A stretch of 64,000 nucleotides of DNA from Siccirubricoccus deserti (GTDB lineage: Bacteria; Pseudomonadota; Alphaproteobacteria; Acetobacterales; Acetobacteraceae): positions 204,669 to 268,668 of the forward strand of contig NZ_JACOMF010000004.1 of assembly GCF_014283215.1 (NCBI RefSeq), given 5' to 3'. The translations under genes and the position numbers were made by a program. Below are positions 1-8,876 of the stretch, in pieces; the stretch's first letter is position 1; every line of letters begins with the position of its first letter. A model generated the notes under the pieces. It searched no databases. It was not told where the DNA came from and saw only the letters and a list, made by a program, of their open reading frames with translations.

Positions 1-101
1 TCAACCAGATCCGCGCGCCCAAGGCCGGCACCGTCACCCGCATCCTGATCGAGACCGGGATGCCGGTGGAATACGGCGAGCCGCTGCTGATCATCGAATG
101 A
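1..101 (+). CDS. accB: Biotin carboxyl carrier protein of acetyl-CoA carboxylase, C-terminal end (partial)
   Basis: The last 32 codons of a gene that begins before the window. The visible end reads [17 protein letters not shown] and finishes GEPLLIIE, which is the C-terminal half of the biotinyl (lipoyl-like) domain, just after the biotinylated lysine of the AMKM motif. That lysine itself is outside the window. The stop codon overlaps the accC start in an ATGA arrangement, the usual accB-accC operon coupling. AccB carries the biotin that AccC carboxylates in the first step of fatty acid synthesis. Confidence 0.9.
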   Translation, partial: NQIRAPKAGTVTRILIETGMPVEYGEPLLIIE

Positions 102-1456
102 TCCTCGGCAAGGTCCTGATCGCCAACCGCGGCGAGATCGCGCTTCGCATCCACCGTGCCTGCCAGGAGATGGGCATCCGCACCGTCGCGGTGCACTCCA
201 CCGCCGATGCCTCGGCCATGCATGTGCGGCTGGCGGATGAGAGCGTCTGCATCGGCCCGCCGGCGGCGCGCGACAGCTACCTGAACGTCGCCGCCATCCT
301 CTCCGCCGCCGCCATCACCGGCGCCGATGCGGTCCATCCCGGCTACGGCTTCCTTTCGGAGAACGCCAATTTCGCCGAGATGGTGGAGGCGCACGGCCTC
401 GCCTTCGTCGGCCCCTCGCCCGGGCACATCCGGATGATGGGCGACAAGATCGCGGCGAAGGATGCGATGCGTCGGCTTGGCGTACCGCTGGTACCCGGCA
501 GCCTCGGCGCGCTGAACTCGCTGGAGGAAGCCCGCAGCGTCGCCGCCGAGGTGAAGTACCCGGTGCTGATCAAGGCCGCCGCCGGCGGTGGCGGGCGCGG
601 CATGAAGGTGGCGCGCTCCGAGGAGGAACTCGAGGAAGCCTGGCGCGTCGCCCGCACCGAGGCCAAGGCCGCCTTCGGCAATGACGAGGTCTATCTGGAG
701 AAATACCTCGACCGGCCGCGCCACATCGAGTTGCAGGTGATGGCCGATGCGCATGGCGGCGTGGTGCATTTCGGCGAGCGCGACTGCTCGCTGCAGCGCC
801 GCCACCAGAAGCTGGTCGAGGAGGCCGGCTCCCCGGTGCTGAGCGCGACCGAGCGCGACGCGCTCGGCGCCCAGGTGACCCGGGCGCTGCGCGAGCTCGG
901 CTACCGCAACGCCGGCACGCTGGAGTTCCTCTGGCAGGACGGGCAATTCGCCTTCATCGAGATGAACACCCGGCTGCAGGTCGAGCATCCGGTGACCGAG
1001 ATGGTCTGCGGCATCGACTTGGTGAAGGAACAGCTCCGCGTCGCCGCCGGCGAGCCGCTGGGCTACGGCCAGTCCGACATCCGCTTCCATGGCCATGCCA
1101 TCGAATGCCGGATCACCGCGGAGAATCCCGACACCTTCGCCCCTTCCCCCGGCCGGGTGCACACCTATCACGCGCCGGGCGGCCTCGGCGTGCGGGTGGA
1201 TAGCGCGCTCTATTCCGGCTATGCGGTGCCGCCGCATTACGACAGCCTGGTGGCCAAGCTGGTGGTGCATGGCGCAACTCGCGCCGAGGCCATTGCCCGG
1301 CTGCGGCGCTCGCTGGACGAGATGGTGGTGGACGGTATCGACACCACCCTGCCGCTGCACCGGGCGATCGTCGAGGCCCCCGAATTCCAGGCCGGCGACT
1401 ACAACATCCATTGGCTGGAACGCTTCGTGGCACGGCGGCAGGAAGGCCGCAGCTGA
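98..1456 (+). CDS. accC: Acetyl-CoA carboxylase, biotin carboxylase subunit
   Basis: AccC carboxylates the biotin carried on AccB, using ATP and bicarbonate, in the first committed step of fatty acid synthesis in the cytoplasm. The 452-residue length is normal for the family. The start gives [17 protein letters not shown], the standard biotin carboxylase N-terminus. The ATP-grasp glycine-rich loop [10 protein letters not shown] is near residues 160-169, the segment [16 protein letters not shown] is near 228-243, and the catalytic stretch [14 protein letters not shown] is near 288-301. The biotin carboxylase C-terminal domain follows. The start ATG overlaps the accB stop, so the two are probably translationally coupled. 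The ordinary alternative, a propionyl- or pyruvate carboxylase subunit, is less likely given the short upstream BCCP partner and the length. Confidence 0.97.
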   Translation: MILGKVLIANRGEIALRIHRACQEMGIRTVAVHSTADASAMHVRLADESVCIGPPAARDSYLNVAAILSAAAITGADAVHPGYGFLSENANFAEMVEAHGLAFVGPSPGHIRMMGDKIAAKDAMRRLGVPLVPGSLGALNSLEEARSVAAEVKYPVLIKAAAGGGGRGMKVARSEEELEEAWRVARTEAKAAFGNDEVYLEKYLDRPRHIELQVMADAHGGVVHFGERDCSLQRRHQKLVEEAGSPVLSATERDALGAQVTRALRELGYRNAGTLEFLWQDGQFAFIEMNTRLQVEHPVTEMVCGIDLVKEQLRVAAGEPLGYGQSDIRFHGHAIECRITAENPDTFAPSPGRVHTYHAPGGLGVRVDSALYSGYAVPPHYDSLVAKLVVHGATRAEAIARLRRSLDEMVVDGIDTTLPLHRAIVEAPEFQAGDYNIHWLERFVARRQEGRS

Positions 1457-1720
1457 AGCCGCGGCGGCCGGCCATGCCCCACGGGGACGGGACCGCCCGC
1501 CGCCGCATGGCAATGGTATTCGGGTCGGCCGCTGCCTATAGTCGGGGCATGTCAAGCCGCAGCCTCGCCTGGGTGCAACGCCGCTGGCCCGATGCCGCCC
1601 GCGGTGTCTCGTCGTGGTCTGGCCGCCGCTGTGCCCCGGGTTGCGGCACGTGATATTCCGCCGCGGCGCCGGGCTGGTGTCGCCGGGCCCGGCGAAGGCG
1701 CCTGCCGGCGGCGCCCCGCG

Positions 1721-2389
1721 ATGAGCCGACGGCATATCGACATCACGCCGGAGCTGATGCTGCGGGCCTATCGCGCCGGGTTGTTCCCGATGGCCGAGAG
1801 CCGGCGCGGCGACCGGCTCTACTGGCTCGACCCGGAACGCCGCGGCATCATTCCGCTCGACGGCGGCTTCCACCTGCCGAAGCGGCTGCGCCGCACCGTC
1901 CTCTCCGGCCCCTACCGGGTGACCGCCGATGCGGATTTCGCCACCGCCATCGCCGGCTGCGCCGCCCCCGCCCCGGGCCGCGAGGACACCTGGATCAATC
2001 CGGAGATCGAGGACCTCTTCCTCTCGCTGCACCGCCAGGGCCACGCCCATTCGGTCGAGGTGTGGGAGGGCGCGACGATGGTCGGCGGCCTCTACGGCGT
2101 GGTGCTGGGCGGCGCCTTCTTCGGCGAGAGCATGTTCAGCCGGGCCCGCGATGCCTCCAAGGTGGCGCTGGTGCATCTGGTGGCGCGGCTCAGGCTTGGC
2201 GGCTTCACCCTGCTGGATGCGCAATTCCTGACCGAGCACCTCAGCCAGTTCGGCGCGCATGAGATCCCCCGCGCCGACTACAAGCGGCGGCTGGCCAACG
2301 CCATCCTGGCCGAGGCGAACTGGCTGCCCACGCCCGACCCCGCCACCCTCGAAGCCGAGATCCGCAACCTGCGGTCGCCGCCGGCGTGA
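1721..2389 (+). CDS. aat: Leucyl/phenylalanyl-tRNA--protein transferase
   Basis: This enzyme transfers Leu or Phe from aminoacyl-tRNA to proteins with N-terminal Arg or Lys, making them substrates of the ClpS/ClpAP N-degron pathway. The 222-residue protein begins [20 protein letters not shown] and continues with GLFPMAE and the typical [14 protein letters not shown] segment. Other family marks are the WINPEI stretch, the [19 protein letters not shown] core near residues 124-142, and the [16 protein letters not shown] segment near 165-180. A longer reading frame runs upstream, but only the ATG at 1721 gives the family N-terminus. The stop overlaps the GTG start of the next gene, so the two are cotranscribed. 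The 264 bp upstream of it, after accC, show no recognisable gene. Confidence 0.95.
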   Translation: MSRRHIDITPELMLRAYRAGLFPMAESRRGDRLYWLDPERRGIIPLDGGFHLPKRLRRTVLSGPYRVTADADFATAIAGCAAPAPGREDTWINPEIEDLFLSLHRQGHAHSVEVWEGATMVGGLYGVVLGGAFFGESMFSRARDASKVALVHLVARLRLGGFTLLDAQFLTEHLSQFGAHEIPRADYKRRLANAILAEANWLPTPDPATLEAEIRNLRSPPA

Positions 2390-3183
2390 GCGAGGAAATA
2401 GCCGCGCCGCAGCCCGCCGCCCCGGCGAAGCGGGTGCAGGGCGGCGTCGCCACGGCGGATGTCGTGCTCTCGGCCCATGCCGGCCGCAATGCGGAGCTCT
2501 TCCCGCGCATCCTGGCACTGCATGTCCCGCCCGGCGCCATCATCGCCGATGTCACCTATGGCCAGGGGGTCTTCTGGCAGCAGGTGCCACCCGGCCGCTA
2601 CCGGCTGCTGCCGAGCGACCTTGCCACCGGCACCGATTGCCGCGCCCTGCCCCATGCCGATGCCTCGATCGACGCGCTGGTGCTCGACCCGCCCTACATG
2701 GAAGGGCTGCTGCGGGAGAAGGCGGAGACCCGCGGCGGCCTGGGCAGCCATGTCGGGCTGCGGGCCTATTACGCCGCCGGCGGCGAGACCCCCTCCGCCC
2801 CGGGCGCCGGCCGCTGGCACCAGGCGGTGCTCGACCTCTACCTCGCCGCCGCGGCCGAGGCCCGGCGGGTGCTGCGCGACCATGGCATCCTCATCGTCAA
2901 ATGCCAGGATGAGGTCAGCGCCAACCGGCAGGAGCTGACCCATGTGCAGATCGTCACCGGGCTGGCCGCGCTGGGCTTCTACGCCCGCGACCTGTTCGTG
3001 CTGCTGCGGGCCAACCGGCCCGGCGTGGCGCGGCTGAAGCGCCAGGTGCATGCGCGGAAGAACCACAGCTATTTCCTGGTCTTCCAGAAGGTTCCGGACG
3101 GCCAGGAGGTGGCCCGCTACCGGACCCGCGTGCTGGTGCCGGGCGCCGCGCCGGCGGGCGACCCGGCGGATCGTTCCGGCTGA
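2386..3183 (+). CDS. Orphan DNA methyltransferase-like protein with DPPY motif
   Basis: A 265-residue class I SAM-dependent methyltransferase. The motif I-like stretch [11 protein letters not shown] lies near residues 54-64 and the catalytic [10 protein letters not shown] near 98-107, the order seen in amino-methyltransferases that modify N6-adenine or N4-cytosine. A later segment, [15 protein letters not shown], fits the strand and helix after the catalytic motif. The C-terminus, [13 protein letters not shown], is also typical of these proteins. No restriction endonuclease or specificity subunit lies nearby. The GTG start overlaps the aat stop (GTGA), so expression should be coupled to aat. 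The target could be DNA, but an RNA-directed enzyme is not excluded. I do not recognise a named family beyond the fold and motif. Confidence 0.75.
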   Translation: MSEEIAAPQPAAPAKRVQGGVATADVVLSAHAGRNAELFPRILALHVPPGAIIADVTYGQGVFWQQVPPGRYRLLPSDLATGTDCRALPHADASIDALVLDPPYMEGLLREKAETRGGLGSHVGLRAYYAAGGETPSAPGAGRWHQAVLDLYLAAAAEARRVLRDHGILIVKCQDEVSANRQELTHVQIVTGLAALGFYARDLFVLLRANRPGVARLKRQVHARKNHSYFLVFQKVPDGQEVARYRTRVLVPGAAPAGDPADRSG

Positions 3184-3317
3184 CGCCATGATGCCGGGGC
3201 GGGCCGGATCGCCCTGAACACGGGCGGTGCGATCGCGGTTCAGCCGCCGAACTGGACAAGCCGGGGGCAAGGTCGCAAGTAGCGCCCCCGCCCGACCGGG
3301 ACCTGCCGGAGCACCGC

Positions 3318-4565
3318 ATGTCAGACCTCATCTCCCTGCCCAAGGACCGCATCCGGATCCTGCTGCTGGAAGGCATTTCCGACAGCGCGGTCGAACTGCT
3401 GTCCGCCGCCGGCTACCGGAACGTCACCCGCGTCGCCAAGGCGCTGGACGGGCCGGCGCTGGCCGAGGCGCTGCAGGGCGTGCATATCCTCGGCATCCGC
3501 TCCCGCACCCAGCTGCATGGCCCGGCGCTGGCGGCGGCGGACCGGTTGATCACCGTCGGCTGCTTCTGCATCGGCACCAATCAGGTCGACCTCGACACCA
3601 CCCGCCTGCGCGGCATCCCGGTGTTCAACGCCCCCTTCAGCAACACCCGCAGCGTGGCGGAGCTGGTGATGGGCGAGGTGGTGATGCTGCTGCGAAGCAT
3701 CCCCGACCGCTCCCGCGCCGCGCATCAGGGCGGCTGGAACAAATCCGCCGAGGGCAGCTACGAGGTGCGCGGCCGGACCCTCGGCATCGTCGGCTACGGC
3801 AATATCGGCAGCCAGCTTTCCGTGCTCGCCGAGGCCTTCGGGCTGCGGGTCATCTATTTCGACCACACCACCAAGCTGCCGCACGGCAATGCCCAGCCCT
3901 GCGCCACCCTCGGCGAGCTGCTGGCGGAAGCCGACATCGTCACCCTGCATGTGCCGGAGACGCCCGAGACCATCGGCATGATCGGCCGGGCCGAGATCGC
4001 GGCGATGAAGCGCGGCAGCATCCTGATCAACAACGCCCGCGGCAGCCTGGTGGACCTGGAGGCGGCGGCGGATGCGCTGCGCGCCGGCCACCTGATGGGC
4101 CTCGCGGCGGATGTCTTCCCGGAGGAGCCGGCGCGCAACGGCGAACGCTTCGCTAGCCCGCTGCAGGGCCTGCCGAACGTGATCCTCACCCCGCATATCG
4201 GCGGCAGCACCATGGAGGCGCAGTCCCGCATCGGCCAGGAAGTGGCCCGCAAGCTGGTGGAGTACAGCGACACCGGGGCGACCCTCGGGGCGGTGAATTT
4301 CCCCCAGGTGCAACTGCCGCCGCGGCCGACCGGGGCACGCTGGACCCATGTGCACCGCGACGCGCCCGGCGTGCTGTCCCGCATCAACGAGGCCTTCGGC
4401 CGGCGCGGCCTCAACATCACGGCGCAATACTACCAGACGCATGCCGACCTGGGTTACGTCGTGGTCGAAAGCGTCGAGGCGCGGGATGCGGCGGAAGCGA
4501 TCCTGCAGGAGCTGCGCGGCCTGCAGGGCACCATCCGGGCACGGCTGATCTACGAGCGGGAGTAG
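3318..4565 (+). CDS. serA: D-3-phosphoglycerate dehydrogenase, E. coli-type with C-terminal ACT domain
   Basis: It oxidises 3-phosphoglycerate to 3-phosphohydroxypyruvate, the first step of serine synthesis, and may also reduce 2-oxoglutarate as the E. coli enzyme does. The 415 residues follow E. coli SerA closely in order: the lead LLLEGISDSAVE, then VGCFCIGTNQVDL, GIPVFNAPFSNTRSVAELV near residues 94-115, and the Rossmann loop GYGNIGSQ near 155-162. The catalytic Arg is in NNARGSLVD, the Glu in FPEEPARNG and the His in TPHIGGST near 293. A C-terminal ACT domain starts at about residue 340 (HVHRDAPGVLSRINEAF). The ATG follows GGAGCACCGC. A second PGDH of a different architecture lies at 28578-30164, so this copy may have a separate role. 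Confidence 0.93.
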   Translation: MSDLISLPKDRIRILLLEGISDSAVELLSAAGYRNVTRVAKALDGPALAEALQGVHILGIRSRTQLHGPALAAADRLITVGCFCIGTNQVDLDTTRLRGIPVFNAPFSNTRSVAELVMGEVVMLLRSIPDRSRAAHQGGWNKSAEGSYEVRGRTLGIVGYGNIGSQLSVLAEAFGLRVIYFDHTTKLPHGNAQPCATLGELLAEADIVTLHVPETPETIGMIGRAEIAAMKRGSILINNARGSLVDLEAAADALRAGHLMGLAADVFPEEPARNGERFASPLQGLPNVILTPHIGGSTMEAQSRIGQEVARKLVEYSDTGATLGAVNFPQVQLPPRPTGARWTHVHRDAPGVLSRINEAFGRRGLNITAQYYQTHADLGYVVVESVEARDAAEAILQELRGLQGTIRARLIYERE

Positions 4566-4607
4566 CCCCCCCCCGCCCCACCGGGCGCCTCCTGGTCGGG
4601 CGCTACG

Positions 4608-5003
4608 CTAGGCTGCCTGGCGTTCGCGGCGGCCGGCTTCGGCGGCGCGGCGGCGCGACTGGGCCTGCAACCGCGCCAGATCGGCGGGCGGCAAATCGAA
4701 ACCCTCCAGCACCGCGTAGCAGCGATGGGTTTCGGTCATGTGCTGGAAGAAGCCGCGGATGTCGCCGCAGCGGCGGGCGCAGGCGGCGCCGGCCTCGGCC
4801 GCTTCGTATTCGGCGAGCGCCGCGCGGAAGGCTGCCTGCAGCTTGGCGTCGCCATGCAGCCGTGGTCCAGGGCCGCGGCGTGGCCATTCCAGCCGCAGCG
4901 GCTCGGGCGCAGCAGGGTCGCGGGGGGGTGCGAAGAAGTCGGTTGGCAGACCAACCAGCGCCAGCGGCCGCAGCCCGCCGACGGTCGTCATACGGCGTTC
5001 CAT
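4608..5003 (-). CDS. Hypothetical protein
   Basis: A 131-residue protein I do not recognise. It begins MERRMTTVGGLRPLALVG and has an Ala/Arg/Glu-rich helical second half with three cysteines (AACARRCGDI near residues 74-83, and HRCYAV further on). There is no signal peptide or membrane segment. Coding is supported by an uninterrupted frame with codon use like its neighbours and by the convergent position after serA, 42 bp away. A second ATG five codons in (MTTVGG) is an alternative start. Function cannot be inferred. Confidence 0.5.
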   Translation of the reverse strand: MERRMTTVGGLRPLALVGLPTDFFAPPRDPAAPEPLRLEWPRRGPGPRLHGDAKLQAAFRAALAEYEAAEAGAACARRCGDIRGFFQHMTETHRCYAVLEGFDLPPADLARLQAQSRRRAAEAGRRERQAA

Positions 5004-5206
5004 CCCACATTCTCGCTTGTTGCAGCGGTTAGAGGCCGAGGGGCGCCTCGATACAAACTGTAACCCGAATTGGCCCCGCTGGCGAGGCAGGGAATGAATT
5101 CAATGCTAAATCGGAATTTTTGGCTGACTTGAGCTTAATCGGGTCCCGTCACGGCAAGATTTGAAACACGACACAGGCCGCAGCCGCAAAATCCGGAAAG
5201 TCCGGA

Positions 5207-5519
5207 TACCAGCATTTGCACGCGCGCGACCTGATGACGAGAAACCTGATCGTCATTCCGCCGGAGATGCCGGTGGTGGCGCCGAGGGCCAGTCGCCCGG
5301 CATCGCCGCCAAGAGCGACCTGATCCGCCACCTGCCGATAAGCCGCTGGGGCCGCTCGGATGTTCCCTAACCTGTTCCGCAGCGCGCAGCCGCTGGTCCA
5401 GCAATACCTGACCTGAAGGTGCATGAAGCCTCGGCCGAGGAGGTCGCCCGGCTGGTGGAACAACCCCACATCCGCCGCGTGCCGGCCAGCTGATCGGCGT
5501 GGTCAGCCGCGCCGGCCCG
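5207..5519 (+). pseudogene. Decayed twin-CBS-domain protein
   Basis: Pieces of a CBS-domain protein lie in order but in different frames. The first piece reads HARDLMTRNLIVIPPEMPVV from about 5219, the classic start of a CBS pair. In another frame PGIAAKSDLIRHLP follows (about 5290-5342), the end of the first CBS motif. A third piece reads KVHEASAEEVARLVEQPHIR from about 5416, then LIGVVSRAGPVAAMM in yet another frame (about 5490-5535). Stops and frameshifts interrupt it, and the loop between the first two pieces is shortened. CBS pairs bind adenosyl ligands and often sit in stand-alone stress regulators, but this copy cannot make an intact protein. It fills most of the 550 bp gap between the neighbouring genes. 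Confidence 0.7.
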
Positions 5520-5556
5520 TAGCCGCGATGATGACGAGGCTGCGGTGGCGCCGCAC

Positions 5557-6483
5557 TTATCGGTTGCCGATGCACCGCAACCAGTCGCAGGCCTCGGCCA
5601 TTGCCGGCGCGGCACCATCCACCTTGCCGACCCAGAACAGGAAGCCGTGGTTCATCCCGGCCCAACGAGTGACCTGCACCGGCACGCCGGCCGCGCGCAA
5701 CCGATCCGCGTAAAGCTCCGCCTCATCGCGCAGCGGGTCGTATTCCGCGCTCTGGATCAGCGCCGGCGGCAGGCGGGAGAGGTCGGGCGCGCGCAATGGC
5801 GCGGCGTGCGGATGCACGGCATCCCCGGGCCGCGCCAGGTAGTGGTCCCAGAACCATTCCATCGTCGCGCGGGTCAGGCCGTAGCCCTCGGCGTTCTCGG
5901 CGTAGCTCGGCGTGCCGGGGGTGTGGAAATCAGTGACGGGGTAGAGCAGCAGCTGGCCGATCAGCTTCGGCCCGCCCTCGTCGCGGATCCGCAGCGCGGT
6001 GACCGCAGCGAGGTTACCGCCGGCGCTGTCGCCGCCGACCAGCACCCGGGCCGGATCGGCGCCGAGTTCGGCCGCATGCTCGGCGCACCAGCGCGTCGCT
6101 ACCAGGCAATCCTCGGTCGGACCGGGGAATTTCGTCTCCGGCGCAAGCCGGTAGTCCACCGAGGCGACGACGCAGCCGCCGCCGGCGCAGAGATTGCGGC
6201 AGATGCCGTCATGCGTGTCGAGGCTGCACAGCACGAAGCCGCTGCCGTGGAAGAAGACCAGCAGCGGATGCGGCCCCTCGCCCTCCGGCGTGTAGAGCCG
6301 GATGCGCAGCGCGCCGCCCGGTCTGTCGATGGCGAATTCGCGCGTGGCGAGCTGCGGCCCGGGCGCCATCAGGGCGATGCGCGCCTCGTACTGCGCCCGC
6401 GCCTCCGGCACCGGCAGGGTCTGCGTCGCCGGGACGCCGGCCCCCTTGTCGAGCAGCGCCTGGATCTGCGGATCGACCGGCAT
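5557..6483 (-). CDS. Alpha/beta hydrolase (HSL-type esterase/lipase)
   Basis: A 308-residue esterase of the hormone-sensitive-lipase family. The oxyanion-hole motif appears as FFHGSGFVLCSLD near residue 76 (HGSG in place of the commoner HGGG), and the nucleophile elbow as VGGDSAGGNLA near 150. The C-terminal catalytic His is in AGMNHGFLFW near 277. The ATG at 6483 overlaps the stop of the upstream flavin oxidoreductase gene (TGATG), so the two form an operon. A start ten codons upstream exists but would lie inside the neighbour. The substrate is unknown. A short-chain ester or a lactone produced by the partner oxidoreductase is possible but is inference. Confidence 0.88.
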   Translation of the reverse strand: MPVDPQIQALLDKGAGVPATQTLPVPEARAQYEARIALMAPGPQLATREFAIDRPGGALRIRLYTPEGEGPHPLLVFFHGSGFVLCSLDTHDGICRNLCAGGGCVVASVDYRLAPETKFPGPTEDCLVATRWCAEHAAELGADPARVLVGGDSAGGNLAAVTALRIRDEGGPKLIGQLLLYPVTDFHTPGTPSYAENAEGYGLTRATMEWFWDHYLARPGDAVHPHAAPLRAPDLSRLPPALIQSAEYDPLRDEAELYADRLRAAGVPVQVTRWAGMNHGFLFWVGKVDGAAPAMAEACDWLRCIGNR

Positions 6484-7550
6484 CAGCGGAACGCCTGCAT
6501 GATGCGGCCCCAATCTTCGATCGCCTGTTCCTGGCCGGGGATGATCTGCACGGTGAACCCGGTGTAGCCGGCGTCGCGCAGGTCGCCGATGCGGCGCTTC
6601 AGCTCGGCCTCGGTCGCGGTGAAGCTGGTGATGCGGATCATCTCACCGGTGACGAAGGGCTTCTCCTCCGGCTTCAGGAACATCAGATGGCCGCGGTGGT
6701 TCTGCAGATACGGCGCATCCTTCGGCTCGAAGCTGCGGGCCAGGGCGACATAGCCCTCGACCTCCCGCCGCACGCTCTCGGGCAAGGGAGAGATGTTGGG
6801 CAGGCCGGACAGCGCCTCATCGGCCGCGCGATGCAGCAGCACCGCGGCGCGGGGGCCGGCCTGGGCGATGGCGCGCGGACTGTCATAGGGCTCGCCCTCC
6901 TCCAGCACGCAGCCGAGGACGAAGGCGGTGGCCTCCAGCGCCTTGGTCTGGCCGGCCTGGCCCCAGGCCTGCTGCATCTCGCCGAGCATCGCCACCGCAG
7001 CCGGGACATCCGAGAAGAAATTGATCCAGCCGGCGCCGAGCCTCGCGGTCAGCGCCCGCGCCCGCGGCCCGGCGGCGGCCAGGTGCAGCCGCATCGGCGT
7101 CCGCGTGTCGATCAGCCCAAGCTCCGGGTTCAGCAGCCGGATTTTTCTCCGGGCGCCCTCGATGTCCGTCTCGACGGTTTCCTCCCGCAGAAGAGCCATC
7201 ATGACGCGGATGTATTCCTCGAAATCCTTCAGCTTCATCGCGCCGAGGCCCATGGCGCGCCGCCCGGTGAAGCCGGTGCCGATGCCGATATCCACCCGCC
7301 CCGGCGCCAGCTTGTTCAGCGAAGCGAAGGCATTGGCGGTGACCGCAGCAAGGCGGTTGGAGGGGATCAGCACCCCGGTGCCGAGCCGGATGCGGCTGGT
7401 CTTCACCGCCGCGGCACCCATGGCGACGAAGCAATCGGCCGAGAGCATCTGGGTGTCGTAGAACCAGGCACTACGAAAGCCGAGTTCCTCGGCGCGGGCG
7501 GCGAGCTTCCAACTGGCGGCGTCCGTCGCCATGGCGATGCCGAATTCCAT
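6483..7550 (-). CDS. LLM-class flavin-dependent oxidoreductase
   Basis: A 355-residue member of the luciferase-like monooxygenase superfamily (F420- or FMN-dependent TIM barrel). The start EFGIAMATDAASWKLAARAE is characteristic, followed by ELGFRSAWFYDTQM and IRLGTGVLIPSNR (near residues 60-72). The segment APGRVDIGIGTGFTGRRAMG fits the flavin-binding loop. The ATG at 7550 is preceded by AGGAAGGACA, a good ribosome binding site, so the longer upstream frame is not used. It overlaps the downstream esterase gene, so the two are probably cotranscribed. The substrate is unknown. Sequence style is closest to the 5,10-methylenetetrahydromethanopterin-reductase-like branch of the family. Confidence 0.9.
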   Translation of the reverse strand: MEFGIAMATDAASWKLAARAEELGFRSAWFYDTQMLSADCFVAMGAAAVKTSRIRLGTGVLIPSNRLAAVTANAFASLNKLAPGRVDIGIGTGFTGRRAMGLGAMKLKDFEEYIRVMMALLREETVETDIEGARRKIRLLNPELGLIDTRTPMRLHLAAAGPRARALTARLGAGWINFFSDVPAAVAMLGEMQQAWGQAGQTKALEATAFVLGCVLEEGEPYDSPRAIAQAGPRAAVLLHRAADEALSGLPNISPLPESVRREVEGYVALARSFEPKDAPYLQNHRGHLMFLKPEEKPFVTGEMIRITSFTATEAELKRRIGDLRDAGYTGFTVQIIPGQEQAIEDWGRIMQAFR

Positions 7551-7687
7551 TGTCCTTCCTCCCGATGCTGGACGCAGCCAAGCGCGTTGCGCGGGGCGGA
7601 GCAAGCCGGCGCCGTGAATGAGGGTGAGGATGGGCTACCGGTGGCGCTGGCGATGGCGCGGCCCGTGGCAACCGGTATGGTGCAGCG

Positions 7688-8629
7688 GTGCTGTCCTTCC
7701 TCTCGCTCTGCGCCCCGATCTTCGCCATCATCGGCCTGGGCTGGGCGGCCGCGCGCTTCCGGATGGTGCAGCCGGCGATGGTGGATGCGGTCGGCACCTT
7801 CTCCTTCCACTTCGCCCTTCCGGCCTTGCTGCTGCGGCTGATGGGCTCCCAACCCCTGGGTCACAGCTTCGAGCCGGTCTTCTTCGCCGGCTACCTGGCG
7901 GTCTGCCTGAGCATCTTCTTCGCCACCATGCTGCTGGCACTGCCCTGGCGCCGGCGTGGCCCGGCGGCGGCGCTGGGGGCGGCGGCGGCGATGGGCAATG
8001 TCGGCTACCTCGGCCCACCGCTGCTGCTGCCGCTGCTGGGCGAGCGCGGCGCCGGGCCGATCGCCATGGCCATCATGTCCGAGGTGGCGGTGGTGCTGGC
8101 GCTGGGCTCGCTGCTGATGGCGCCGGCGATGCCGGGGGCGGGGCTGCGGGCGATGGGACGGGCGCTGCGGGCGCTGCTGGTCAACCCGGTGCTGCTGGCG
8201 ATCGCCGGCGGGGCGCTGCTGGGGGCGGCGGCCATCCCATTGCCGGGGCCGGTGGACCGCTTCCTCGGCTTCCTCGGGGGCGCGGCGGGGCCGACGGCGC
8301 TGTTCGCCCTGGGCGGCACGCTGGGACGGTTGGCGGTCAGCCGGAAGCTGCTGGCGGTGGCAGGCGGGCTGTCGCTGGCAAAGCTGGCGCTCTACCCGCT
8401 GCTGGTCTGGCTGCTGCTGGGGGTGATGCTGCAACGCGACGGGTTCTGGGTGCAGGCGGGGGTAATGCTGGCGGCGATGCCCACGGCGAGCAACGCCTTC
8501 ATCATGGCCCAGCGCAACATGGCGGCGGCGGAGGAGGTCTCCGCCACCGTGCTGCTCTCGACGCTGCTGGCGGCAGCCTGCTTCCCACTGACCGCCTGGC
8601 TGGTGACGGGGCCGTTGGCGGTGCCCTGA
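7688..8629 (+). CDS. AEC family transporter (auxin efflux carrier-like permease)
   Basis: A 313-residue inner-membrane permease with about ten hydrophobic segments. It starts MLSFLSLCAPIFAIIGLGWA, typical of the auxin efflux carrier/malonate transporter family. The helix-break region AAMGNVGYLGPPL near residues 100-112 and the C-terminal MLAAMPTASNAFIMAQ near 257-272 are both conserved in this family. Transport is probably secondary efflux or uptake of an organic acid. It stands alone, divergent from the flavin oxidoreductase gene. The GTG at 7688 has no strong ribosome binding site, so the exact start is uncertain. Confidence 0.85.
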   Translation: MLSFLSLCAPIFAIIGLGWAAARFRMVQPAMVDAVGTFSFHFALPALLLRLMGSQPLGHSFEPVFFAGYLAVCLSIFFATMLLALPWRRRGPAAALGAAAAMGNVGYLGPPLLLPLLGERGAGPIAMAIMSEVAVVLALGSLLMAPAMPGAGLRAMGRALRALLVNPVLLAIAGGALLGAAAIPLPGPVDRFLGFLGGAAGPTALFALGGTLGRLAVSRKLLAVAGGLSLAKLALYPLLVWLLLGVMLQRDGFWVQAGVMLAAMPTASNAFIMAQRNMAAAEEVSATVLLSTLLAAACFPLTAWLVTGPLAVP

Positions 8630-8876
8630 AGGGCTGGTGCGTCGGCGCCATCCAGGCGTTCGGGCGATACACACGCCGCCATGAAGGCCCGGAACTTTCA
8701 GCCTCCGGGACGCTTGCTTGGGCGTGATCGGACCCCGCGCTTGGCGGCGCCTCCGCCGGCCGGAACGGGCCCCTCAGGACATACCCTACGCTGCTCCGTT
8801 GCCTCGGCCGTGCCTTTGGGCCATCCCTGTCCGTCCCGGACGAGGCTTCGTTCGGCACCGTCATCCGGAGGAATTT

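Noticed and set aside
343..681. Long minus-strand open frame inside accC
   Set aside because: It is the antisense shadow of a strongly conserved biotin carboxylase in GC-rich DNA, with no family similarity.
5135..5665. Minus-strand frame over the gap after serA
   Set aside because: The composition is not protein-like, and the plus strand has recognisable CBS-domain remnants.
8630..8876. Possible gene in the gap before the Bug protein
   Set aside because: Frames there have no ribosome binding site or protein-like composition. The GTG at 8877 with a strong ribosome binding site sets the start of the next gene.
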